Source: an uncultured Bacteroidales bacterium (lineage in GTDB: Bacteria; Bacteroidota; Bacteroidia; Bacteroidales; UBA932). From it: a stretch of 38,101 nt of DNA. Below are positions 6,893-15,214 of this stretch, piece by piece (position 1 is the stretch's first letter; each line of letters starts with the position of its first letter). Position numbers and translations under genes: made by a program. The DNA lies in NCBI GenBank assembly GCA_947630665.1, contig CANRID010000024.1:1-38101 (forward strand). The letters run 5' to 3'. The notes under the pieces are model-generated. The model was not told the DNA's origin. It searched no databases and saw nothing but the letters and a program-made list of their open reading frames with translations.

Positions 6893-9478
6893 CTATTCGC
6901 GGTCCGGTTCGTCGTCTTGGTCCGGTCCGGCTTTTTGGGCGGGCTGTCTGTTCTTGACATATTTATCCAAGTGCTGGTAGGTTTCCCATCCTAACTGGAG
7001 CAGGTTTTCCTTAGTAGAGTAGCCGTGGCTTTCGTATGGCAGCAATACTAACCTGACCGTTCCGCCGTTGCCCTGAATGGCGGCGTACAACCGGATGCTT
7101 TGTATGGTGAAAGTCCCGGGATTGTTATCGTCCAGACCATGAACCAGCAGAATCGGACTCTTTATTTTGTCGGCATAGGCAAACGGGGACATCTCCATAT
7201 AAACGTTTTTGGCCTTCCAAAAGTTCCGGCTTTCATTTTGAAATCCGAATGGGGTCAGTGTACGGTTATAAGCGCCGCTTCTGGCGATTCCCGCAGCGAA
7301 GAGATCCGAGTGGGCCAGCAGGTTGGCCGTCATGAATGCCCCATAGGAATGGCCTCCCACTGCTACGCGCGTAGAATCCCCGATTCCCATGTCCGCTACT
7401 TTCTTGATGGCTGCTTTGGCGTTGTTTACCAGATCTTTGATATAATTGTCGTTTGGCTGCACCTTTTCGCTGCCGATAATCGGGAAAGAGGCGTCGTTCA
7501 ATACCGCATATCCCATAGGAACGATCATCAGTATGGAAGAGCGGCTGATAGTCGTATATTTGTTGGGCGAGTCTTTTCTCTGTTGGGCGAGTTCTTTGTC
7601 GCGATATTCCGCAGGGTAGGCCCAGATAAAAAGCGGCAGCGGTTCTTCACCCTTGTAATCGGCCGGAGTATAAAGCGTCCCCCGGAGCAGTACGGAGTCT
7701 TCGCGATAATATTCGACCGTTTGTTTTTTTATGTTGCGGACGAGAGACTCTATCGGAGATCGGAAGGAAGTGAGCCGGATGTCTTTTTTGCCGAAATCTT
7801 CCAAAAGAAGATAGTTCGGAAATTCTTCCTGGCTTTCCCGCTTGGTAATGAATATGCCTTTTTTCAGATCGAGGAATTCCACAGGCTCTTCATAATAAGG
7901 GTCCCGACAGCTCCACACCGTAGTAAAAAGTTTCTTTTTCAGATTGTAGCGGGTAATATACGGATAGGCTCCGGCGGCTGAATATCCCGGGTTGCTGAAA
8001 TATATGGTGGCATATTTGTCCGGAGAATAGACCGTTTCATTGCCGTATTTGTTGGGCATGGTTACCGGTGTTCCCGCAGATGCGTACAGGTCTCTGGATT
8101 TTACGCTGTATATCAGATCGAGGGAGGATGTCTTTACTAATCCTAAGGTATCGCCCTCGTAGCGAGGCCGCGAGGTATTCGTAAAGTCCTTTACGAAATA
8201 CAGTTCGTCTTTTTTCTCTTTTTCATTGGTAACCGATACGAATATATTCAGGGAGTCGCACCAATGAATCCGGCGGATGTTAAAGTCCGGATAAAAAATG
8301 GCCTGAGCCTGAGTATCGAAAGGAGCGTTCCATTCCATAATCTTTTTATAGGTCTTGGTTTTCGGTTTTTTCCCTTTGGGACTCTTGTCGCCGCTTGTGT
8401 CTTTTGCCGCGGAATCCGCAGCGACTTTATAGCTTTCGTACCAATATAAGGAAGCTGCCTTGTCGGGACGCCAGGCGAAACCGCTTCTTTTTTCCTTATC
8501 ATCTTTGTTACCGTTGCCCACGGAAAGTCCTTTGGTAATGATGGTATCTATTTTTTCCCCGTTTTTATTCCACAGCTCCAGTGAATTGGGAAATTGGTTA
8601 TATCCTACCTGGTAGGAGTACGGCCTGTAGACGTAACGCACGAGCATGTATTTTCCGTCGGGAGAATAGCTGTAATAAGTATAAACGGCGTCTTTCCCTA
8701 TTTTTTTGACGGTGCCATCCGGCGAAACGGTCGCTATGGATGATGTAGCATAATAATCGAACAGATATTCATCGTATTTATCCGTCAGCAGATCCTGATA
8801 GGTGCGTACGCCTCCTTTTTGGCCGGAGCTTTCCTGAATGGTCGGAGTTGCCGGAAATTCTTTGCCCCGGGCTTTGGGAGACAGGGGACGGTCCTCGGGA
8901 ATCAGGGGTACGGTTACCGATTTACTGTCGGGAGTCCATTGGAAAAGATTGGGACCGAAAAATAAATTCAGCTTCCGGTCCGAACACCGGTGTGCAGTGC
9001 CGGAATTTACGTCCGCTATCCATAAATAAACTCCGTCCGCCTCCTCTATGGCTGCTGCCAGATAATTACCGTCGGGAGACCATTTGCAGTGAAGGATTCT
9101 GACATCTTCGCCAAATCCCCGGATAATGCCCTGGAATCCGTTTTGGCCAGGAAGATTTTTAATCTCTATCTGAGTAATGACGGATTTGACCAATGGGCTG
9201 TTAGTGGAGACGAGTACCCGCTGGCCGGCCAGTCTGACATCTTCCCTGGATTGTTCTTGGTTGGTAGGAAGGTCGTTTATACTGAAAACCGCGAATTTGT
9301 TTTTCAAGGGAGAAAAGGAAACTGTGGGGATGGCCGGAGCCAGAATGATGTCCTCCATTTGTTTGGGCGGAATCTTGTAACCTTGTTCCCCAGTGTCCGT
9401 TTGCGCCTGGATAAGGCCGGTTCCCCCGGACAATAAGAGTGTCAGAAATAGGATGCCGATGAGTCTCAGAGTTTTCAT
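6893..9478 (-). CDS. S9 family peptidase, glutamyl-endopeptidase-like (S9D)
   Basis: 861 residues. A Sec signal peptide (about 1-25, ending near IQAQ) is revealed by starting at the ATG at 9478 rather than at an upstream non-ATG codon. Several WD/PD40-like segments with S-P-D-G-x-Y signatures (around residues 134, 251, 271) form the N-terminal propeller of a prolyl-oligopeptidase fold. The C-terminal alpha/beta hydrolase carries Ser711 in GGHSYGAF, Asp784 in HGLDDNNPGT and His818 in YESHGYS. The LFIWAYPAEYRDK segment (about 617-629) with the following SPNKY is the signature I associate with chloroplast glutamyl endopeptidase, placing it in S9D. Role: extracytoplasmic peptide degradation. It is the first gene of a minus-strand series and diverges from perR. 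Confidence 0.88.
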   Translation of the reverse strand: MKTLRLIGILFLTLLLSGGTGLIQAQTDTGEQGYKIPPKQMEDIILAPAIPTVSFSPLKNKFAVFSINDLPTNQEQSREDVRLAGQRVLVSTNSPLVKSVITQIEIKNLPGQNGFQGIIRGFGEDVRILHCKWSPDGNYLAAAIEEADGVYLWIADVNSGTAHRCSDRKLNLFFGPNLFQWTPDSKSVTVPLIPEDRPLSPKARGKEFPATPTIQESSGQKGGVRTYQDLLTDKYDEYLFDYYATSSIATVSPDGTVKKIGKDAVYTYYSYSPDGKYMLVRYVYRPYSYQVGYNQFPNSLELWNKNGEKIDTIITKGLSVGNGNKDDKEKRSGFAWRPDKAASLYWYESYKVAADSAAKDTSGDKSPKGKKPKTKTYKKIMEWNAPFDTQAQAIFYPDFNIRRIHWCDSLNIFVSVTNEKEKKDELYFVKDFTNTSRPRYEGDTLGLVKTSSLDLIYSVKSRDLYASAGTPVTMPNKYGNETVYSPDKYATIYFSNPGYSAAGAYPYITRYNLKKKLFTTVWSCRDPYYEEPVEFLDLKKGIFITKRESQEEFPNYLLLEDFGKKDIRLTSFRSPIESLVRNIKKQTVEYYREDSVLLRGTLYTPADYKGEEPLPLFIWAYPAEYRDKELAQQRKDSPNKYTTISRSSILMIVPMGYAVLNDASFPIIGSEKVQPNDNYIKDLVNNAKAAIKKVADMGIGDSTRVAVGGHSYGAFMTANLLAHSDLFAAGIARSGAYNRTLTPFGFQNESRNFWKAKNVYMEMSPFAYADKIKSPILLVHGLDDNNPGTFTIQSIRLYAAIQGNGGTVRLVLLPYESHGYSTKENLLQLGWETYQHLDKYVKNRQPAQKAGPDQDDEPDRE

Positions 9479-9632
9479 GTTCGGAATATTGACGGTTATT
9501 ATAATGAAATATTCAATAAGTGTGGTATCATGCAGGCTGCATTTGTCCGCAGCCACGGCTGGGCCGGCCGTTACAAATTTACAATAAAATTCCGAATGCA
9601 AAATACTGTCGGGAGTAATTTATTTAAAAATA

Positions 9633-9664
9633 TTTGTAAATAATAATTATTATAAATAACTTTG
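9633..9664 (+). promoter_or_regulatory. perR-rbr promoter (-33/-7)
   Basis: TTTG at 9633-9636 and TAACTTTG at 9657-9664 are separated by exactly 20 bp, an ideal match to the Bacteroidetes promoter consensus TTTG-N19-21-TAnnTTTG. The -7 box ends 18 bases before the perR start codon, giving a short leader. A PerR-box-like palindrome fills the spacer. Confidence 0.85.
9641..9655. promoter_or_regulatory. PerR-box-like operator
   Basis: The 15 bases TAATAATTATTATAA match the Bacillus subtilis PerR box TTATAATnATTATAA at all but one fixed position, and contain a perfect 14-bp palindrome overlapping it (9640-9653 region). The site lies between the -33 and -7 elements of the promoter that drives perR itself, the expected place for an autorepressing metal-dependent regulator. 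The surrounding DNA is AT-rich, which raises the chance of a random match. Confidence 0.6.
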
Positions 9665-9682
9665 CCCTGAAATAACAAGGAT

Positions 9683-10114
9683 ATGCAAAATATAAAGGAA
9701 AAAATCCAGAAAGGCGGGTTGAAAGCTACTCCTCAGCGGATAGCGGTTTATAGTACTCTGTTGAAACTGGGGCATGCTTCGGCCGATATGGTGGGAGAGG
9801 AGGTTAAAGAGGTTTTTCCTTCGCTGACTGTCGCTACCATTTATAATGTATTGGAATCGTTTGTGCGGGCGGGTCTGGTAGTGCGCAGATTCAGTTCGAA
9901 CAATAAAATGTATTTCGATGTCAATACCTACGAACATGCCCATCTGTATGATAAGGACATGAACACATATTTAGACTATGACGACCCCGGACTGATCCGG
10001 TTAGTGACCGAATACTTGAAATCCAAAGAAATACCTGATTTCAATCTGACCGATATAGATATTCAGCTCATAGGCACTTTCAAGGAAAGACAACAACATA
10101 TTCTGAAAAAATAA
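9683..10114 (+). CDS. perR: PerR-type Fur-family peroxide regulator lacking structural-zinc cysteines
   Basis: 143 residues. The N-terminal winged helix (about 8-70) has the T-P-Q-R and V-A-T-I-Y-N recognition-helix motifs of Fur proteins. The regulatory metal site of B. subtilis PerR (H37, D85, H91, H93, D104) aligns at a constant offset of six with H31, D79, H85, H87 and D98 here. D98 instead of Glu favours PerR over Fur. The protein contains no cysteine at all: the four structural-zinc positions are Asp90, Met93, Ile130 and Phe133. The rubrerythrin gene follows after 23 bp, and a PerR-box-like site lies in the shared promoter, so the likely role is peroxide-responsive repression of this pair. 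The target list beyond these genes cannot be read from here. Confidence 0.88.
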   Translation: MQNIKEKIQKGGLKATPQRIAVYSTLLKLGHASADMVGEEVKEVFPSLTVATIYNVLESFVRAGLVVRRFSSNNKMYFDVNTYEHAHLYDKDMNTYLDYDDPGLIRLVTEYLKSKEIPDFNLTDIDIQLIGTFKERQQHILKK

Positions 10115-10137
10115 ACATTTATTAAACATTTACAGTT

Positions 10138-10713
10138 ATGAAAAGTATAAAAGGAACAAAAACAGAAAAAAATCTGTTGAAAGCGTTTGCCGGCGAATCA
10201 CAGGCAAGAACCCGTTATGCCTTTTTTGCCAGCGCAGCCAAAAAAGAGGGTTTTGAACAGATTGCAGGCGTATTTACCGAAACTGCCGATCAGGAAAAGG
10301 AACATGCGAAAGTATTTTTTAAATATTTGGAAGGCGGCATGGTAGAAATTACCGCCGAATATCCTGCCGGTAAAATAAGCAGTACCGAGGAAAATCTGCG
10401 GAATGCCGCTGCGGGAGAAAATGAAGAATGGGACATTTTGTATCCGAACTTCGCCGAAGAAGCCGAAAAGGAAGGATTCATGGAGGTGGCTGCCAGCTTT
10501 AGAAATATCGCCAAGGTGGAAGCGGAACATGAAAAGAGATATCGGACTTTGCTGGAAAGAGTGCAGTCCGGCACCGTATTCAGCAGAGAAAGTGAAATAG
10601 AATGGCAATGCCGTAACTGCGGATTCGTATTCAAAGGAACCGCGGCTCCTGAGATCTGCCCGTCCTGCAAACATCCGCAGGCCTATTTCGAACCGATGAA
10701 ACGCAATTATTGA
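10138..10713 (+). CDS. rbr: Rubrerythrin
   Basis: 191 residues, the standard length. Residues 1-145 are the ferritin-like diiron domain with ligands in the E-S-Q-A-R motif (E20), D-Q-E-K-E-H (near E52-H56) and the second E-A-E-K-E / E-A-E-H-E pair (about 119 and 124-135). The C-terminal rubredoxin-like domain has two Cys pairs, CRNC and CPSC, that bind one iron. The enzyme reduces hydrogen peroxide to water in the cytoplasm using electrons relayed through the rubredoxin centre, a main peroxide defence in anaerobes. It is the second gene of the perR pair and should be induced when PerR is oxidised. Confidence 0.96.
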   Translation: MKSIKGTKTEKNLLKAFAGESQARTRYAFFASAAKKEGFEQIAGVFTETADQEKEHAKVFFKYLEGGMVEITAEYPAGKISSTEENLRNAAAGENEEWDILYPNFAEEAEKEGFMEVAASFRNIAKVEAEHEKRYRTLLERVQSGTVFSRESEIEWQCRNCGFVFKGTAAPEICPSCKHPQAYFEPMKRNY

Positions 10714-10717
10714 TAAA

Positions 10718-10778
10718 AACGGGGACTTCCCGTTGTACGACAAGCCCCCGGAAAGTGCTGCTCTCCGAGGGTTTTCTT
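10718..10778 (+). terminator. Terminator after rbr
   Basis: Two hairpins in a row follow the rbr stop codon. The first is AACGGG/CCCGTT (10718-10723 with 10729-10734). The second pairs CCCCCGGA (10745-10752) with TCCGAGGG (10764-10771), one mismatch, and is followed directly by TTTTCTT. The second is the likely rho-independent terminator of perR-rbr. Confidence 0.6.
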
Positions 10779-10835
10779 ATTTGTTAAGCCACAAGTTTGT
10801 CAAGTCGTTTTATTCCTGTCTCATTTATAAGTGCC

Positions 10836-11071
10836 TTATTTATAAATAAATGCTCTTTTGCCGTCCTCCGCGTTATAAGAGCTTGTCATGCTTTTGTCTC
10901 CGGGGTAAATCCTGTTTTCCCGATAGGAGACGAGATAATGATCCCCCTCGTTAATCACTTTTTGACCGTAACCATGGCAAGAGACCTGTACCGGTAGGTC
11001 CTTATCGCATGATTGGAGAAACGGGGAAAGCAATTAACAAGGGGGAAAAGGAGCCGTTTTAATTTTTTCAT
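10836..11071 (-). pseudogene. Frameshifted small lipoprotein gene
   Basis: An ATG at 11071 opens a frame beginning MKKLKRLLFPLV, a textbook signal-peptide start. Nearby, in the frame shifted by one base insertion or two base loss, reading runs L-L-S-P-F-L-Q-S-C-D-K-D and then about 53 more residues to the stop at 10836. Joining the two across 11034-11037 gives a signal peptide ending in the lipobox-like LQSC, with a mature domain of about 57 residues rich in Tyr, Gly and charged residues. The second frame alone would need a TTG start and lack the basic n-region. I do not recognise the family. The break may be a real mutation or an assembly error. Confidence 0.35.
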
Positions 11072-11287
11072 CGTTCATGGAATTGAGTTAATTTTATCTA
11101 TTTATTGGGTATTCGTATGATAAACGTCGTATAGGCATGAATACTGCATGCGTCCGGTAAATTTTTTTTGATTTTCCCGGGTAGCCCGGATCGATATTGT
11201 TTGAAAGACGGCGTTTTTCCAAAATAATGTCTTCGGGATGCAGTATTTGCCGGATCGGTGCATTTATAAAATTATAATAGATAAAGG
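11072..11287. other. Gap upstream of the ECF sigma gene
   Basis: Together with 10779-10835 this is the rest of a 574-bp interval between rbr and the sigma gene. Apart from the rbr terminator and the broken lipoprotein I see no gene. No exact TAnnTTTG element with a -33 box lies before the sigma start; the ECF gene may be read from a promoter recognised by its own sigma factor, whose sequence I cannot identify. AAAGG directly before the ATG at 11288 is a modest ribosome site. Confidence 0.4.
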
Positions 11288-11839
11288 ATGGAGGAAAGAG
11301 AACTCTCAGAACGTTGTAAAAAGGGAGACAATGTCGCCAGGAAATTGCTCTATGAGGATTTTTCCGGGCGGCTGTTTTCCATTTGCCTGCGTTATCTGGG
11401 CGACTATCCTGCTGCCGAGGATCTGCTGCATGACGTATTTCTGAAAATATTCCGCTCGTTCGATAAATATACATGGCGGGGAAACGGTTCGCTTCGGGCG
11501 TGGTTAGAGCGGGTAACGGTAAATGCGTCATTGGAATATCTGAGAAAAAACAGGACTTCCATACTCCCGGTTCCTCTGGACGAGGAAGGTTTGCAGGAGT
11601 ATGAGTCTCCCGACGATTCTTTCGTGAGCAGGATCCCCCCGGGGGAACTGATGAAGTTTGTAATGGATCTTCCTTACGGATACCGCACGGTGTTTAATTT
11701 ATACGTGTTCGAAGAAAAATCGCATCGGGAGATCGCGCAGATATTGGGAATCAACGAGAAATCTTCTTCATCCCAATTATTCCGGGCCAAACGGATTCTG
11801 GCCGGGAAAATAAAAGCGTATATCAAGGAGCAGGAGTAA
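11288..11839 (+). CDS. ECF-family RNA polymerase sigma factor
   Basis: 183 residues, typical of sigma-70 ECF proteins. Region 2 spans about residues 10-78, with the -10-melting segment around D-L-L-H-D-V-F-L-K-I-F and the following aromatic/basic stretch. Region 4 spans about 118-178 with the H-R-E-I-A-Q-I-L-G-I helix-turn-helix that reads the -35 box. It redirects RNA polymerase to a small stress or envelope regulon. The next gene starts one base after the stop codon, so the two should be co-translated, and that gene encodes the likely cognate anti-sigma factor. Confidence 0.93.
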   Translation: MEERELSERCKKGDNVARKLLYEDFSGRLFSICLRYLGDYPAAEDLLHDVFLKIFRSFDKYTWRGNGSLRAWLERVTVNASLEYLRKNRTSILPVPLDEEGLQEYESPDDSFVSRIPPGELMKFVMDLPYGYRTVFNLYVFEEKSHREIAQILGINEKSSSSQLFRAKRILAGKIKAYIKEQE

Positions 11840-11840
11840 T

Positions 11841-13193
11841 ATGGATGATATGGAAAACGGGAATGAAAAATGGCTGGAACAGTTGAAAGACTCCCTGAAA
11901 GACTATCGGGAGCCCGTTCCTCCGTCCGTAAAGGAAAAATTGGAAAAAGAATGGCGGGAACCCGGAAAGACGGTCTTTTTTATTTTTCTCCGCAGAGCCG
12001 CATCTGTGGCTGCAGCGTTGTTTGTGCTGGCCTTTTCCGTAAAATGGCTGTTGGGGCCGCAACAGGAGCCCGTCCGGGTAGCGGAACCGGAGAAAGACCG
12101 GCCGGAATGGCTGACCGAAAATAAAAGTACGGAGCCGCTTTCATCCCGACAATACGACTTATTCCGCACTCCGGAGGAAAATCCGGAAAACAGAGAAACA
12201 AGGCCGCAGTCAGACCGGATGCAGGAATTGTCCGGAGCGGAGAAAGAATCCGGAGAAAATGTAGAGAACGGGACGAATGTATCTTCGCAGGAGAAGATCG
12301 TCGAGGAAACAGAGGGAAAATATATTCATGGAACAAAAGATACAACCCGGGAAAACAAGAACGGGCCGGCGGTGGAGCAAGTGGGGGCAGACGTGATGCA
12401 GGCACGGGAAGAAGCGGCGGAGGCGGATGCAGCCTCCCGGAAGGAAAGTAAAGACGGGAAAAAGCGCGGAAGGGTTGCCGGACGATATAAAAAAATACGG
12501 GTGGTGGATGCTTCTCCGGCAGATTCGAAGCGTGGAGAGGGTGGCTCCGGATGGCAAACAGGTTTGGCGGTGGCCAACTCCGGGATTTCTTCCAAAAGTT
12601 CTCCGGGAGGCGGAGGCGGCCTGCCCAACTCTTCCGTTATGAACTCCCCGAATGATTTCACAGCGGTTCCGTCCGATTTGAAAGTGGTATTTTTTAACGG
12701 TTCCCCTTATCTGGACAACGAGAAAACATTTTCCTACAAACATAAACAACCTCTGAGCTTCGGGTTGTATATCGGCCGCAGCGTAACGCCTCGTATCTCC
12801 ATAGAAACGGGGTTGGTTTATACATTGCTTATGTCCGATGTAACTGACGATACCGGCGCCGGGTTCCGGCAGACCCTTCATTTTTTGGGGATTCCGGTCC
12901 GCGCCAACTGGAGTTTTCTGGAGAGGAAGAACTTTTCTTTGTATCTGGGGGCGGGAGGAATGCTGGAAAAATGCGTCTCCGGTACTTTGGGCCGGGAAAA
13001 GGTCTCCATGAAAGAATGGCAGTATTCGGTTTTCGCCGCTCCCGGAATACAATATAATCTGGGAGGCCGGTTCAATATCTATTTCGAACCCGGCGCCGCC
13101 TACTTTTTCGACAATAAATCCGACATACGCACCATCCGGCAGGATTCCCCGTTGAATTTTACCTTGCAACTGGGTTTCCGCCTTGCCTACTAA
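11841..13193 (+). CDS. Dual-membrane-spanning anti-sigma factor candidate (Dma-like)
   Basis: 450 residues with a striking layout. Residues 1-50 are cytoplasmic, helical and contain V-P-P-S-V-K-E-K-L-E-K-E-W, which resembles the sigma-binding N-terminus of Bacteroidetes anti-sigma factors. One transmembrane helix follows (about 53-72, after R51-R52). Residues 73-235 are a charged, low-complexity stretch long enough to cross the periplasm. Residues about 237-450 look like an outer-membrane beta-barrel of the porin/PorT type: alternating strands, G-L-Y-I-G, G-I-P-V-R-A-N-W, F-E-P-G-A-A-Y, and a terminal aromatic Y450. A class of such proteins (Dma) paired with ECF sigma factors has been reported in Bacteroides thetaiotaomicron, affecting vesiculation. 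Assignment here is by architecture and by its one-base spacing from the sigma gene; the signal sensed is unknown. Confidence 0.75.
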   Translation: MDDMENGNEKWLEQLKDSLKDYREPVPPSVKEKLEKEWREPGKTVFFIFLRRAASVAAALFVLAFSVKWLLGPQQEPVRVAEPEKDRPEWLTENKSTEPLSSRQYDLFRTPEENPENRETRPQSDRMQELSGAEKESGENVENGTNVSSQEKIVEETEGKYIHGTKDTTRENKNGPAVEQVGADVMQAREEAAEADAASRKESKDGKKRGRVAGRYKKIRVVDASPADSKRGEGGSGWQTGLAVANSGISSKSSPGGGGGLPNSSVMNSPNDFTAVPSDLKVVFFNGSPYLDNEKTFSYKHKQPLSFGLYIGRSVTPRISIETGLVYTLLMSDVTDDTGAGFRQTLHFLGIPVRANWSFLERKNFSLYLGAGGMLEKCVSGTLGREKVSMKEWQYSVFAAPGIQYNLGGRFNIYFEPGAAYFFDNKSDIRTIRQDSPLNFTLQLGFRLAY

Positions 13194-13214
13194 AGAAAAA
13201 AATCTCTATATTTG
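13182..13214 (+). promoter_or_regulatory. Promoter of the nucleoside-recognition-domain gene
   Basis: TATATTTG at 13207-13214 matches the -7 consensus exactly; CTTG at 13182-13185 is a one-mismatch -33 box at a 21-bp spacing. Only 11 bases separate the -7 box from the ATG at 13226, so the transcript would have almost no leader. Confidence 0.6.
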
Positions 13215-13225
13215 CGCCATCCTAA

Positions 13226-14191
13226 ATGTCAGAGAGAATGACCGTTTATAAGAAAGAATCTGTCGGGATGCGGATAAAGAAAAGCGTGAAACAAGTGCTG
13301 CCCGGTACGTTTAAAACATGCATCTGGCTTATTAAAATAACCGTGGGCGTATCATTTGCCATCCTGTTTCTAAAATATTTCGATATCCTTCCCTGGATTT
13401 CCCGTTTTCTCAGCCCTGTCTTCAATCACCTGGGCTTGCCCGGAGAAGCGGCGCTCCCTTATGTAACAGGTTATTTCGTAAATGTTTATGCGGCTATTTC
13501 CGTAGCGGTGGCGTTCGATTTCGATGTGCGCACCCTCACTATATTGAGCGTAATGATTTTGTGTTCCCATAATATGGTAACAGAAACGGCCGTACAGAAG
13601 AAAACGGGAACTTCCGCCGTACGGATCGTTTTAGTGCGTACTTTGTCGGCATTCATATTGGCGTTCCTGCTGAATCTGATCCTGCCCGGAAGCATTACGC
13701 AGGCGGCTGCCGCGGCGGAGGAAGGAAACCATGATTTTATGGCGATGTTCAGGGAATGGGCGGTTTCCACGGGATGGGTGGTCGTGAAGATGACCGTGCT
13801 GATATTCTCGTTGGCTATTTTGCAGAAATTACTGTCCGAGTTCGGGGTGATCCGTTGGATATCCAAATTCCTGAAGCCGGTGCTGGCTTTTTTCGGATTG
13901 CCGGCCCGCACCTCCTTTCTCTGGATCGTAGCGAACATTCTGGGGCTGGCATACGGAGCGGCCGTAATGCTCGAGGAGACGGAAAGCGGACACGTAAACA
14001 GAAGGGACATCGATTTGTTGAATGTGCATATCGCCATATCCCACAGCAATCTGGAAGATCTTATATTATTGTCCTCTTTAGGAGGTGTATGGTATATTTT
14101 ATTGATAACCAGATGGGTGGGGTCGTTTGTCTTAGTCTGGAGCCTCAGATTCGAATACTTTGTTAAGGATAGACTGAAAAAAAATTATTAA
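13226..14191 (+). CDS. Nucleoside recognition (Gate) domain membrane protein
   Basis: 321 residues with about eight hydrophobic helices arranged as two related halves, each containing a G-L-P-x-x-A/T motif (around residues 70 and 222) and long helices typical of the Gate/nucleoside-recognition fold also found in SpmA, SpmB and FeoB-like proteins. The in-membrane motif S-H-N-M-V-T-E-T near residue 113 and S-H-S-N-L-E-D near 272 correspond between halves. A transport or permease role is likely, but the substrate is unknown. It starts 32 bp after the anti-sigma gene but has its own strong -7 element; trxB follows after 18 bp and is probably co-transcribed. Confidence 0.75.
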   Translation: MSERMTVYKKESVGMRIKKSVKQVLPGTFKTCIWLIKITVGVSFAILFLKYFDILPWISRFLSPVFNHLGLPGEAALPYVTGYFVNVYAAISVAVAFDFDVRTLTILSVMILCSHNMVTETAVQKKTGTSAVRIVLVRTLSAFILAFLLNLILPGSITQAAAAAEEGNHDFMAMFREWAVSTGWVVVKMTVLIFSLAILQKLLSEFGVIRWISKFLKPVLAFFGLPARTSFLWIVANILGLAYGAAVMLEETESGHVNRRDIDLLNVHIAISHSNLEDLILLSSLGGVWYILLITRWVGSFVLVWSLRFEYFVKDRLKKNY

Positions 14192-14209
14192 CTTCGCAAG
14201 AATATTATT

Positions 14210-15142
14210 ATGAGTACTGAAAAAATAAAATGTTTGATTATCGGTAGCGGCCCGGCAGGGTATACGGCCGCCATTTATGCTGCCCGGGCGAATTTGCATC
14301 CGGTGGTGTATGAAGGCATTCAGCCGGGGGGCCAGCTGACCACGACTACCGAAATCGATAATTTTCCCGGATATCCGGAAGGGGTCTCGGGCCTTGTTAT
14401 GATGGATGATCTGAAAAGACAGGCACAACGGTTCGGTACGGATGTACGTTTCGGGATAGTGACCCGCACGGATCTGAGCAGCCGGCCTTTTACTGTCGAG
14501 ATAGATAATGAAAAGGAGATACAGGCTGAGGCCTTGATTATTTGTACCGGCGCTACGGCCAAGTATTTGGGATTGCCTTCCGAGGAAAAATTCAAAGGAC
14601 AGGGCGTTTCCGCCTGCGCTACCTGCGACGGATTCTTTTATAAAAACAAGGATGTGGCGGTAGTGGGAGGGGGCGATACCGCCTGCGAAGAGGCCACTTA
14701 CCTGGCCGGGATCTGCAAAAAAGTGTATCTGATCGTAAGAAGGGATGTCCTGAGGGCTTCCAAGGCTATGCAGGAGAGAGTATTCGATACACCTAACATA
14801 GAAGTGTTGTGGAATCATAATACCAAAGAGATTCTGGGGGATGACTTCGGAGTTACGGGAGCCTTGTTGGTCAATAATAAGACATTGGAAGAGAAGGTGA
14901 TAAACATTCACGGTTTTTTCTTAGCCATAGGGCATCATCCCAATTCGGAAGTATTCAGACCGTGGGTGGAAACCAATGCCGAGGGTTACATAATTACCGA
15001 CGGAAGAACCCAGAGAACGAATGTCCCGGGGGTTTTCGCAGCCGGAGATGTGCAGGACCCGCAATACAGGCAGGCAATCGTGGCGGCGGCCAGCGGATGC
15101 AAGGCTGCTATGGATGTCGAAAGATTCCTTCAGGAGAGCTGA
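14210..15142 (+). CDS. trxB: Thioredoxin reductase
   Basis: 310 residues, the normal length of the low-molecular-weight enzyme. The FAD-binding GSGPAG motif is at residues 12-17, the redox-active CATC at 136-139, the NADPH-binding GGGDTA motif near 153-158, and the C-terminal FAD motif G-V-F-A-A-G-D-V near 280-287. The enzyme passes electrons from NADPH to thioredoxin in the cytoplasm, supporting ribonucleotide reduction, disulfide repair and peroxiredoxins. It follows the Gate-domain gene by 18 bp. Confidence 0.96.
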   Translation: MSTEKIKCLIIGSGPAGYTAAIYAARANLHPVVYEGIQPGGQLTTTTEIDNFPGYPEGVSGLVMMDDLKRQAQRFGTDVRFGIVTRTDLSSRPFTVEIDNEKEIQAEALIICTGATAKYLGLPSEEKFKGQGVSACATCDGFFYKNKDVAVVGGGDTACEEATYLAGICKKVYLIVRRDVLRASKAMQERVFDTPNIEVLWNHNTKEILGDDFGVTGALLVNNKTLEEKVINIHGFFLAIGHHPNSEVFRPWVETNAEGYIITDGRTQRTNVPGVFAAGDVQDPQYRQAIVAAASGCKAAMDVERFLQES

Positions 15143-15214
15143 CAGGCATCTTTCGGCGGTAAAACCGGTTTTGGCTTGTTATTTGCCTATGTCCAAGATT
15201 TAACATAAACATTG

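Noticed and set aside
10198-10743. 181-codon minus-strand frame over rubrerythrin
   Set aside because: Antisense shadow of a gene with complete diiron and rubredoxin motifs.
11094-11531. 145-codon minus-strand frame over the sigma gene start
   Set aside because: Overlaps the ECF sigma coding sequence; no domain or membrane pattern, and low-complexity residues.
15161-15172. Palindrome AAAACCGGTTTT between trxB and bamD
   Set aside because: Twelve bases, no adjoining T-tract beyond the palindrome and no -7 element at a fitting distance; too little to call a terminator or operator.
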